Assembly (NCBI RefSeq): GCF_000149955.1
Contig: NC_030993.1
Location: forward strand, 1,852,081-1,916,080
Direction: 5' to 3'
Length of the DNA stretch: 64,000 bases
Source: Fusarium oxysporum f. sp. lycopersici 4287
Lineage: Eukaryota; Ascomycota; Sordariomycetes; Hypocreales; Nectriaceae
The position numbers and the translations under genes were made by a program. Shown one piece after another: positions 24,488-32,786 of the stretch (its first letter is position 1; every line of letters begins with the position of its first letter). The notes beneath the pieces were generated by a model. It saw nothing but the letters and a program-made list of their open reading frames with translations. It did not search any database and was not told the origin of the DNA.

Positions 24488-24892
24488 AACATATGTAGAC
24501 GACAGACAGCAAGGGTGCATTCCACTAACACTATCTTTCTGGGGATGGGACACGTTCAAGGATGGAAGGGAACATCGTTGGGTCACACTCCTTTCATAAG
24601 CGTTGGTTAAGTGGCTGGGACAAACGGTTGATCTCGGAACGTCTCATATTAAATATATACGTTATCCCATCATGGATTTTATTCTAGCTTGTTTCCACTT
24701 ACCGGTGTTCTCAATCGATTTCATTGTTTTCATTATTGCTTTGCAATAGAGTACCAAGAGTTCAAAGCAGGAGCGGGTTCGAGACGCGGCATGCTACAGT
24801 TTGTCACTTGACAAGTTGGCCATCAAAGGTAAGACGTGGCGACTATCCACACCATCTACGATAGAACTCTTTGAAAATGTTTTGATTGTAAA
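24488..24892. other. 3' region of Clr5-domain gene and probable last exon of the snoRNA host
   Basis: No coding region. On the minus strand it would contain the terminal exon and 3' end of the snoRNA host transcript described next; its polyadenylation site cannot be placed. No convincing seventh C/D snoRNA (an snR72 counterpart) was found here. Confidence 0.4.
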
Positions 24893-24959
24893 CCTTGAAA
24901 GTCATGTTAGCGACTTGATGTAAATGCGTTGATAAACAGCGAAAGAGTAATGTGATAAG

Positions 24960-25048
24960 AATTTCAGGGTAAGGTGCCTTGTCACAGGCGTTATCGTCAA
25001 AGCAATATGGCTACGTTGACCGTCGTGATATAGTAACATCATTTAAGA
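24960..25048 (-). ncRNA. snR73: Box C/D snoRNA, snR73-like (25S Cm2959)
   Basis: Sixth snoRNA, in host intron 6. Box C is slightly degenerate (ATGATGT, 25042-25036) and box D CTGA is at 24967-24964. The guide TCACGACGGTC (25028-25018) is complementary to conserved 25S GACCGTCGTGA, the region of Cm2959 modified by snR73. The D' box is poorly conserved, so the exact modified base is not fixed by the sequence alone, and no terminal stem is obvious. Confidence 0.75.
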
Positions 25049-25191
25049 GTGATTGGGGAAGCAGAAGGTAAGAAAAGACTAACCCGAGACTATGGTCAAG
25101 CCCATGGCTGAGTAAGTGAAGAGACGATTTGAGTATGCTTTCGAAATATCAGTCGCTATCGCTGAAAAGTCTGCATTGACGTGTCGTGGAG

Positions 25192-25279
25192 CATCTCGAT
25201 CAGGGGATAAATGAATTGTCGTCGTAGCGTGAGCTCGGACATATGCTTGTCGTTTTCATTTTGGATCATCATAGAGATG
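25192..25279 (-). ncRNA. snR74: Box C/D snoRNA, snR74/U27-like (18S Am28)
   Basis: Fifth snoRNA, in host intron 5, and the clearest of the set. Box C ATGATGA is at 25272-25266 and box D CTGA at 25203-25200. A perfect six-base terminal stem CATCTC/GAGATG encloses them. The guide GACAAGCATATG (25251-25240) is complementary to the 5' region of 18S rRNA, CATATGCTTGTC, then one base and a D' box CCGA (25238-25235). The fifth base pairs with A28. The same guide is present in human U27. Confidence 0.93.
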
Positions 25280-25386
25280 ATGTGAAATGCGAATGCAGGG
25301 GCAAGTCGGCTACTCACGTCTTGATCATCTGAGAATTGGTTAGCACAAGTTGCCTAGTGCTTGCGAGCAAATTTGCAAAAGAATCG

Positions 25387-25476
25387 CGTGTCAGGAAATG
25401 CATGAATGGTAAAGTAAGATTGTGTCTGCATCGAAAACTCGTATAAGACTCGTCATCTAAAGGGTTCATCAGGAAG
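25387..25476 (-). ncRNA. snR75: Box C/D snoRNA, snR75-like (25S Gm2288)
   Basis: Fourth snoRNA, in host intron 4. Box C TGATGA is at 25471-25466 and box D CTGA at 25394-25391. The guide TAGATGACGAG (25459-25449) is complementary to 25S CTCGTCATCTA, then one base and a D' box CTTA (25447-25444). The fifth base pairs with G2288, the snR75 site. A second 10-nt element, CCATTCATGC (25409-25400), is complementary to 25S GCATGAATGG about 20 nt further along the same rRNA region. Confidence 0.85.
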
Positions 25477-25624
25477 CGAGGATGCTGCTGAAATATGTGA
25501 AAATTTACTTACGGTTGGATAAAACCAGTGAAGTTTGAATGATAGGATTGAGTGGCAGAGTACTAGCGCTCGAGGTAGGTTAGCCTCAATGGCTCGAAAA
25601 CATCCAAAGCGAAAGTAGATGGTG

Positions 25625-25720
25625 ACGAGTCAGTGGGCGAGGTTTTCTAGGCCTGCCGCAAAGTGGCTTTTCTTGCTCATGTGGTATGATTCGGAGCCCA
25701 GTGCCGCTTCATCATGAAAG
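25625..25720 (-). ncRNA. snR76: Box C/D snoRNA, snR76-like (25S Cm2197)
   Basis: Third snoRNA, in host intron 3. Box C ATGATGA is at 25715-25709 and box D CTGA at 25633-25630. The guide GCACTGGGC (25704-25696) is complementary to conserved 25S GCCCAGTGC, then one base and a D' box CCGA (25694-25691). The fifth base above D' pairs with the third C of CCCAG, which is Cm2197, the snR76 site. The terminal stem is weak. The ends are approximate. Confidence 0.83.
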
Positions 25721-25824
25721 GTCGGGAGCGGGTCGAGATGAGATATCGCATACCTTGCTAGTATCTAGTCTTTTTCAGGTCAGCGCAAGCTACTACATGC
25801 ATGACAACAAGTGTGAGGAATGAG

Positions 25825-25915
25825 TCTCAATCAGAAATAGCCATTTTATATCGTCAAAGAAGAACTCAGCCGGTAATTTCCAGCGTATATTGTAAAAGAA
25901 ATGATCATCACGAGA
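25825..25915 (-). ncRNA. Box C/D snoRNA candidate in the snR77 position, atypical guide
   Basis: Second snoRNA, in host intron 2. Box C GTGATGA is at 25911-25905 and box D CTGA at 25834-25831. The stem is TCTC/GAGA, and an internal CTGA (25869-25866) could serve as D'. By order it should be snR77 (18S Um578). Its guide region (25891-25871) is complementary to 18S on both sides of that site (AATATACGCT and AATTACCG). It lacks the nine bases between them and has one extra A, so Um578 itself is not covered. The C/D architecture is good; the target is uncertain. Confidence 0.7.
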
Positions 25916-26092
25916 GGGGGGAAAGGATGCGGCGTGGGCGCTATATTTGAACGTACCATTTCAGCCCTTGTCGGGCGTAGGGGAAAGCTTGAGCATTCTC
26001 GCAATGATCCACCGCTTGGTGATGAAAGAGCTATTCAAAGGTCAGCGCGTGTTCAAAGATTGCAAAGTGCAAAAGCGAAAGCGTGATCGAAG

Positions 26093-26178
26093 TCTTTCAG
26101 ACTGACGTGTAAAAAAAGAGGTTTCATTCCATTTAGGTCAAAGACTCTAGTTTGCGGTGTAAGGTGTCATCAGGAAGA
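26093..26178 (-). ncRNA. snR78: Box C/D snoRNA, snR78/U52-like (25S Um2421)
   Basis: First snoRNA, in host intron 1. Box C TGATGA is at 26172-26167 and box D CTGA at 26100-26097; a short terminal stem TCTT/AAGA closes them. The guide CAAACTAGAGTC (26154-26143) is the exact complement of conserved 25S rRNA GACTCTAGTTTG. It is followed by one base and a D' box TTGA (26141-26138). Counting five bases up from D' lands on the U after GAC, which is yeast Um2421, the snR78 site (human U52). Confidence 0.88.
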
Positions 26179-26220
26179 AAGGAGTAGCCGCGCAAGATAT
26201 TGCGCCGTCTAGAACATACC

Positions 26221-26706
26221 TCAGCTTGATTGTTTGTTTGTTTTTGTGTTGTTGAGAAAAACTGAAGAAGTTTGGAAGAGCGAAAGTTTTTGTAGAGAAA
26301 AAGCTCGGACAAAAGCTGCAATGTGGGGAACACGGGCCCTTATTCTTCCGCCGCCGCATCTCCCTAGCAAAGCAGAAGTATAATGTTCGGCGACGAACGA
26401 CGACTAAGAAACGGTCCACATTGAGAAAACTCAGTGAAATATGGATCTTTTCAACTGGATCTAAGATTGCAGCTCTCGAACTACAAGGAGTTTGGTGGAG
26501 TAACTAGAATTGTGCTTTGAAGTTTGGGGAGGTTGGTGAACAAACCGAGGTGACCCTGACCTCTCTTCATCCTCGATTGCCATCACGTGATATCGCGTTC
26601 GAAGCAACCATCCTCACGCGCCTTTCGTGAAATTGAGTCTGTGACGCCATTACTTCCTCCATACCGCCCGTAGACACAATATACCAACCTTTTATCGTAT
26701 AAAAAG
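26221..26706. promoter_or_regulatory. Probable bidirectional promoter of snoRNA host and DNA glycosylase
   Basis: Compact spacer between a minus-strand snoRNA host and a plus-strand DNA repair gene. It must carry the host's first exon and both core promoters. No specific element is recognised with confidence. Confidence 0.4.
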
Positions 26707-28044
26707 ATGCCTGAGATAGCAGAAGGTCTGTTTGACACTTGGATTCCGAGATGAAGATCCAAATGCTGAGCCTGAAACAGTTGCCCGTATCGTCCATTTC
26801 CTACGCCTTCATGTGGTGGGGAAACGCATCGTATCCGCTTCTGCGATAGATGACAAGAATGTGTTTGGCAAAGTCGGTACAAGTGGTGAAGAAGTAGAAA
26901 CTGCTTTGAAGGGGAAGAAGGTTAGGAATTGCCTGCTACAAGTCGCGCTCAACAAGCTCATCATTCTAGATCGTTTCCGCAGGAAGCCAGGGGAAATACT
27001 TCTGGTGAGCCAACTCACGGCGTTATTCCAGGATCAACCCAACTTATCAACGATAGGATAACCCTTGACAAACCTCCGCATCTAGTAATGCATTTTGGAA
27101 TGACAGGCAAGTAATTCTTGCAAGAAACGAAACCAAAGAAATACTAAATCAGAGGGACAGGTTGGATGCACATCAAGGATGAACAGACAGCATATACCAA
27201 CTACTATAAGAAGATGAAGGAGGGCGAGCACGAACAATGGCCGCCCAAGTTCTGGAAGTTCCAGTTCAAGACCGAGGGTTCTCCCGGTGTAGAAGTAGCC
27301 TTCACAGATGCGCGTAGGTTTGGTCGCGTGCGACTTGTCGACTGTCCCGGAGACCAGATAAGGAAGCATTCGCCTCTGGTAGAGAACGGACCGGATCCAG
27401 TTGTCGACCATGATCGTTTCACCGAAGATTACTTGCGTTCCAAGATGCGAGCCCGCCATGTTCCTATTAAGGCCCTCTTGCTAGACCAAGCGATGATAAG
27501 TGGAATTGGTAACTGGGTGGCCGACGAAACACTGTACCAAGCTAAGCTTCACCCTGAGCAATACTGCGACCAGTTCAACGACGCCCAAATCGCCACCCTG
27601 TATGAAATGATCCGCTATGTCTGTCAAACAGCAGTCGATAAATTGGGAGACTCGGACGAGTTCCCCGAACACTGGCTCTTCAACTATAGATGGGGCAAGG
27701 GCGCAAAGGGCGCTGCGACTAAGCTGCCGAACGGCGAAAAGCTGGCTTTCATTACAGTTGGCGGACGGACAAGTTGTTATGCGCCCGGTGTACAGAAGAA
27801 GACGGGGAATACCGCTCCTGGTATCAAAGAGGAACCTCTCGAAGAAAAGGCCGAAAGTAAAGCCCCCAAGAAGTCAAGGAAGAAGTCACCAGAGGCAGCC
27901 GAAGAGAACGTTCAGCCGCCAAAGAAGAGGCGCGCAAAGGCTACCAAGAAGGAGACGAATGGAGACGCCATAAAGATAGAAGATGCTGCCGAGGAAGCCC
28001 AGCCAGATCTCGGACGAAGAAGATCCACCCGCCTAAGGAAGTAG
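26707..28044 (+). CDS. Formamidopyrimidine-DNA glycosylase (Fpg/Nei family)
   Basis: Base-excision repair enzyme that removes oxidised bases and nicks the abasic site by beta/delta elimination. Exons are 26707-26725, 26781-26920, 26970-27004, 27057-27106 and 27161-28044, giving 375 residues. The 19-nt first exon supplies MPEIAE, giving the catalytic N-terminal Pro2-Glu3 after Met removal; the protein then reads VARIVHFLRLHVVGKR. Other hallmarks are VMHFGMTGWMHI, EVAFTDARRFGRVRLVDC, and the helix-two-turn-helix segment KALLLDQAMISGIGNWVADE. As in plant and fungal homologues, the C-terminal zinc finger is replaced by the zincless motif AFITVGGRTSCYAP. The Lys/Arg-rich tail holds several putative nuclear signals (KKSRKKS, PKKRRAK). 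The fourth intron (27107-27160) uses a GC donor (G|GCAAGT) with a TACTAA-like branch and CAG acceptor. Confidence 0.94.
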
Positions 28045-28880
28045 ATGCCTGGTCTTGGCTCTAAGAACGCAAAGGGATGAGTCGCCAAATGGTCGAGCTG
28101 GTCTGTCCTAGTTTTGTGTAGGAGTTCGGGTCATTCAAAACTCTGAGGTGTTCTTGTAGTACGTACCTTGGATGTTGCCCATCATGAGTTCTTTGCCCCG
28201 TGAGAAAATTGTAGCCAGTCCTGGACCAATCCCCAAATATTCTAAGAAAGCGGAGTTCTTACTACATAATAACAATGTCTATTTGCGTTGGGTTCTCCTT
28301 TCCCACACTTCGTTAGTTGTGTAGTTTGATACAACCAGGTATCATTTCGTTCCAAGCAATTATCCATTGCAAAGTCAATCACGATAAGTCTCATCACGCC
28401 TATTTCATCACACCGCATGAAGCCTTACAAAGATGTGGCCTGGCAGAGGGTAGATATAGGAAAGTTGACCGAGTCACCCAAACTTTAAGGAGCATGAGGT
28501 TCACATTGACACGACCTGGAACTGCATGAATTAATGACAAAAATCAGATATAATCTGGACCTAAAGCTGCCACAAATTACCTAGTAGTTAAAAACGCCAG
28601 CTTACAAGCCAGGGACAAGCATGGGATGAGAGGAGGGATATCTTTTTCGTTGTCTTTTCAACCGCCACTTTTCGGGACGCCATGAAACCCAGTCTATGCC
28701 AAATACCCCTAGGAATCCAGAAACAGATGCAAGAATACAGGAACCAACTGAAGGTAGTATCGTCAACCATCAACCGCCCTGTGGATATGTGTGAACATGA
28801 ATCAAGTAGAACAACCAGCCACTCGCCCGCCATATTCCCAACAAATTCTCCTAATAACCATTTCCTATGCTAATGTCGGT
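28045..28880. other. Convergent 3' region between DNA glycosylase and RIB3
   Basis: Shared 3' sequence of two convergent genes. Short frames here show no domain. Nothing else is recognised. Confidence 0.55.
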
Positions 28881-29644
28881 TCAGTTGCCATTGGACTCAG
28901 CGCCATTGGCCTCGAGCTTTCCCTCAGTCTTCTCGATGTAGGCGACCAAATCAGCAATGGTGCAGACCTTCAAACCCCACTTTCGGGCGAAAGCGATACA
29001 ATCCTCGCCTCTCAGCATGCCATGGTTATGACGAAGAGCCTGGCCAGGGGTTTCCTCGCCGACGTCGACAATTTCGCAAATAACCGCGGCATGGGCCTTG
29101 CCAGCCAGTCGGCAGAAGTCAACAGCAGCCTCAGTATGACCCGGTCGCTGTCTAACACCACCAGGGCGGGATCGCAGAGGAAGGACATGGCCTGGACGGC
29201 GGAAGCTATCAGGACGTGCGTTGGGGTCAGCGAGGGTGCGGCAAGCTAGAGCGCGGTCGCGAGCACTGATTCCGGTTGAGACAGAGGGGTCGGCTGAGTC
29301 AACTGAGATGGTGTAGGCGGTGCCTCGAAGGTCCTGGTTGTTGGGTACCATCTGAGGGAGGTCGAGAGAGGTGGTAATAGCGGGAGAGAGAGGAGCGCAG
29401 ACGTAGCCGGAGGAGTGGTGGATGAGGAAACCCATCTTCTCGGTTGTAACATCTTCAGCAGCGATGATCAAGTCGGCTTCGTTTTCTCGTGAAGGGTCAT
29501 CGAGCACGACGAGGAATTCTCCATTTCCTGTCACAATCAATGTTAGCGCAGTGACACATGAGGCAGGTATAGGAGCCACGTACGGAAAGCCTCGATCGAG
29601 TCTGGGATTGAGTCAAACTTGTTCTGAGGGATTGTGGCGGGCAT
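28881..29644 (-). CDS. RIB3: 3,4-dihydroxy-2-butanone 4-phosphate synthase (riboflavin synthesis)
   Basis: Converts ribulose 5-phosphate to formate and 3,4-dihydroxy-2-butanone 4-phosphate, the four-carbon precursor of riboflavin. Exons on the minus strand are 29644-29584 (MPATIPQNKFDSIPDSIEAF) and 29527-28881. The intron 29583-29528 has a GTACGT donor and CAG acceptor and gives AFRNGEFLVVLDD. The product is 235 residues, a usual length for the monofunctional fungal enzyme. The acidic loop DDPSRENEADLI carries the metal-binding glutamate; STGISARDRALACRTLADP and HTEAAVDFCRLAG are the other active-site segments. No GTP cyclohydrolase II fusion is present, as expected in fungi. Confidence 0.97.
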
Positions 29645-30679
29645 CTTGGAGGTGTGATAGGGAATAATGGAAGAGAAATTGGACAGTGCAAGGTGTTGAG
29701 TGTTGAGCAGCAATTGGATTCCCAAAGAGAAAGCTTGGCTTCTCGACCTCGGCTTGTGACTGTGAATGCGACGGTTGCGACGGGACGCACGAGGAGAGCG
29801 GGTTCGGAGGCGGAGACGGAAGCGGTAGCGGCACGCGGGGGTTGATGAAGGGTCAAGGAGGGGAACGGAACTGCTTTTTTTTTACTGGGGACTTTGATAT
29901 GGAAGCCGATTAGGTGATTGTTAAGCACCAAGTAGAAGTTGAGTAAGCAAAGAATTGATTGAGTGAGTAATGATTCAGGCAATGAAGAGCGAACTGTAAC
30001 TATCAAATATGCTCGGATACGGCATTTGATTCTCGCATCGCATGATTCAGACAGAACCTTTTTCTCCAAAGGAAGCCAAGCCCCGCTCCGCAGTCCGGTC
30101 TTAATCACAGCCGCGCGGTGAATTTCCCGCTCGCTTCCTTTCGATCGAGCCCGGCTTATCCGGTCTAAGTAAGCCCAGATCCCATAAGACCTACTCGAAT
30201 GCCGAGTCACTTTACCCTCGGGGCCATTGGTTGTGAACCCGCGTTGCATCGTCAACGCTGAGCTCACATGTCAATGCATTGGTGATTGAAAAGGGTCTTT
30301 ACTTGATCAGGCAGTTCGGGTCGTACTCTTTTGATTGTAATTGGTCAGTCCTGGCTCGCTCATTATGTCAGCTTTGTTAAGACGTTGTTGGACTAAGGAA
30401 TTGCGAAGCATCAGTCAGCGAGAGACGATAGAAATTCTTGGACTTTGTGCAGAGCAGTAGTGGAACCGATGGCGGAACCGTCCGAGTCTACCCTGTGATC
30501 GAATTGAATCTTGTCATCGTTGACTTTTTTTTCAGGGTCCATAGAGACTATCTTATCTTGCTTGGCTTGCAGCTTTGTCATCCGCTCATCGATCCTCGCA
30601 TCATCCACACCTTACCTATTCCATTACCACCTACCAACCAAACCGTGACCTCTCTCACTTCACCTCCGAGCCTCCAAAT
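29645..30679. other. Intergenic region between divergent RIB3 and COQ3
   Basis: Upstream region of two divergent metabolic genes. A long minus-strand frame extending upstream of RIB3 (29497-30267) lacks any domain and covers the probable leader, so it is not called. Confidence 0.55.
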
Positions 30680-31591
30680 ATGCCGGCTCCGTCCCGGCCG
30701 GCGGGTGCCCTCTTCCGCAACCTCGCCCGATCAAGTCGGCGGCCTTTCGCCCTCCCATTGCCGGCGAGCCATACCATCGCAGCCTCTATTACGACATCGC
30801 CATCACCTCGATGGCACTCCACGTCCTCGTCCAACTCGTCACAGAATTTCTCATCTGTCAACCCCGATGAGGTCTCACACTTCAATGCGCTCGCCGCCGA
30901 CTGGTGGGATCCTCATGGCTCCTCCCGGCTACTTCATCTCATGAATCCTTTACGTCATGACTTCATCCGCGCTTGTCACCGCACCGACCCCGATTCTCCC
31001 ACTCGAGACCTGACGTTCCTTGATATTGGCTGCGGCGGTGGTATCTTTGCCGAAAGTGCAGCTCGTTTACCGACTACCAGGCATGTCACTGCTATCGATC
31101 CCACCCCCGAAGTGCTCGCTGTAGCACGTTCACACGCTCGCAAAGATCCTGGTCTTCGCTCCAAGCTCCAATATCGGCAAACATCAATCGAAAATCTTCC
31201 TATCCCTGCGACACCACAAGAGGCCTACGATGTGGTCTCATTGTTCGAGGTTATCGAGCATATCGATGCTCCAGGCGCATTCCTGGAAAAGGTGCGCCCC
31301 TTCGTCAAACCTGGGGGATGGCTTGTTATGAGCACCATCGCGCGAACGTGGATGAGTTGGTTTACCACCAATTTCATGGCCGAGGACGTTCTGGGTATTG
31401 TTCCCCAGGGAACACACGACTGGAACAAGTATCTCAACGAGGAAGAGTTGCGAACTTTCCTCGCCGGTCGAGGCTGGAGCCACCCAATGGTGCAGGGTGT
31501 AATATATATCCCTGGGCTTGGGTGGAAGCAGGTCGATGGCAGTGAAAAGGTAGGAAACTACTTCTTCGCTGTACGTAAATCCGAAGCCTGA
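30680..31591 (+). CDS. COQ3: Ubiquinone biosynthesis O-methyltransferase, mitochondrial (COQ3)
   Basis: SAM-dependent O-methyltransferase that acts twice in coenzyme Q synthesis on the matrix side of the inner mitochondrial membrane. Single exon, 303 residues from ATG 30680. An in-frame ATG at 30575 would add 35 residues, but the later start leaves a typical presequence: MPAPSRPAGALFRNLARSSR, rich in Arg, Ser and Ala without acidic residues. Signature segments are FNALAADWWDPHGSSRLLH (family start), LDIGCGGGIFAESAARLP (SAM motif I, about residue 113), SLFEVIEHID, and the membrane-association segment TIARTWMSWFTTNFMAEDVL. The C-terminus VGNYFFAVRKSEA is intact. No intron is needed. Confidence 0.96.
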   Translation: MPAPSRPAGALFRNLARSSRRPFALPLPASHTIAASITTSPSPRWHSTSSSNSSQNFSSVNPDEVSHFNALAADWWDPHGSSRLLHLMNPLRHDFIRACHRTDPDSPTRDLTFLDIGCGGGIFAESAARLPTTRHVTAIDPTPEVLAVARSHARKDPGLRSKLQYRQTSIENLPIPATPQEAYDVVSLFEVIEHIDAPGAFLEKVRPFVKPGGWLVMSTIARTWMSWFTTNFMAEDVLGIVPQGTHDWNKYLNEEELRTFLAGRGWSHPMVQGVIYIPGLGWKQVDGSEKVGNYFFAVRKSEA

Positions 31592-32786
31592 TGGGCTCGG
31601 TTCAGATATGTATGATTCATGTTGCTATACGGTTACAGAAAAGTTTGGGGTTGCAAATGATCAAATGAAAGTCAATTGTAATATAGTGTAAAATGATTGC
31701 TTGGTTCACCAGCTGAAAGGCTCTTACTATTTAAAGTTTTATCGGATTGGGGATTTGTTAACTATTAAATTGGCATGATTCTCGTCATGGGAACTTGATC
31801 CTAGTCCACCATATTTCGATTGGTGAGACTATTCCCCTCTGCCGTGGTCTTACTGTAAGGCTGGGAGGTTCTCGTTTGCAAAGTCAGTCAGAACTAGCAG
31901 TTCCTAATGTCGGAATGTGCACCACCGAACCAGTAACATCGCAAAGCATGTTGCGGCTGTGCGAGCTGATACAGCTCCACGCTCCTAGATCATCCTACCA
32001 CTAATAAGGATTTACAGCTTACTGGGTATATGATCCTTGGCGTAACAGGTTTTTGTGTTGCGCAACAACTCATACAGAACAAACAGTGCCTCACGTTTAA
32101 CATTATCTATCGGGTGTATTTGCTCCGAGCAACAGCGAATCGAATCTAGAAGACGTCCAATTACCTAGGAAGGTATTCACATGTTTCGATATTCGTGACC
32201 GGGCAATTACGATGTACTTTACAGCCAGCCAGCCACCCGAGACATCCCCGTCCACTAAGATCCAATGCCTTAGCCGACAGCGCCAGGGCAGATTCCGCTA
32301 ATTAAGAGGGCTGACAGAGTCCAAAACGCCCTATGATCGACCGTCGATACAGTGCAAGACCGGGTTCATGGCAGCAGAAACGAGGAGTCAGTGGCTGCCC
32401 CGTAACTACAGCTGCAACGGTTCCTCCACTCCCGTCAGAACCCACTTGACCTGGGCTCCTCCTGGATTGATCGGCCTTTTCCTCTTTCTCCTAGCTACAT
32501 CAAATTGAAGGTACCATTTCTAATGATGACTGTCGTTCGTTGACAACTATTCTAGTGTTTCTATTTCATTGTCTATCTGTCGTTTATTTCCAGATCAGCC
32601 TGTCTTTTTGTTTTGTCTCGGCAAGTCTTGTCTCAATCGCTCGCTGGTGTCTTGTCTCGCCCTTTATTGTCTTGCTATGGGTTTGATTATTTGTTGGATG
32701 ACGACGACTCCTACCGTACCCTCTCACCACTCTTGAAATACCTGACCATTGCATTGCTGCGAAACCTCACCTCTTCCTCCGCCATT
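31592..32786. other. Intergenic region and leader of carboxypeptidase gene
   Basis: No supported gene. The last 300 nt are T/C-rich and likely form the 5' leader of the carboxypeptidase gene. Confidence 0.5.

Larger units (their letters stand above)
24893..26220 (-). ncRNA. Spliced non-coding snoRNA host gene, one C/D snoRNA in each of six introns
   Basis: Minus-strand transcript with no long reading frame. Inferred introns are 26219-26015, 25956-25770, 25753-25563, 25512-25329, 25317-25108 and 25083-24894. Their donors are GTATGT, GTACGT, GTATGC, GTAAGT, GTGAGT and GTTAGT; several acceptors are preceded by CTAAC or CTGAC branch sites. Internal exons are tiny: about 58, 16, 50, 11 and 24 nt. 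Each intron of about 180-210 nt holds one box C/D candidate. Exon 2 has a 12-codon ATG frame at most. This is the layout of animal UHG/gas5 genes, and of intronic snoRNA hosts reported for filamentous fungi, in which spliced introns are debranched and trimmed to snoRNAs. The snoRNA order equals that of the yeast snR78-snR72 cluster. The first exon begins somewhere in 26221-26450; its exact start is not visible. Exact boundaries, above all intron 2's acceptor, are inferred. Confidence 0.82.

Noticed and set aside
24771..24800. GGTTCGA-like T-loop sequences suggesting tRNA (also near 7351 and 2181)
   Set aside because: No acceptor stem or D/anticodon arms could be folded around them.
26018..26105. 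Plus-strand C box (GTGATGA) and D box (CTGA) pair
   Set aside because: No rRNA guide or stem was found in this orientation, and it overlaps a minus-strand host exon and the better-supported snR78-like RNA.
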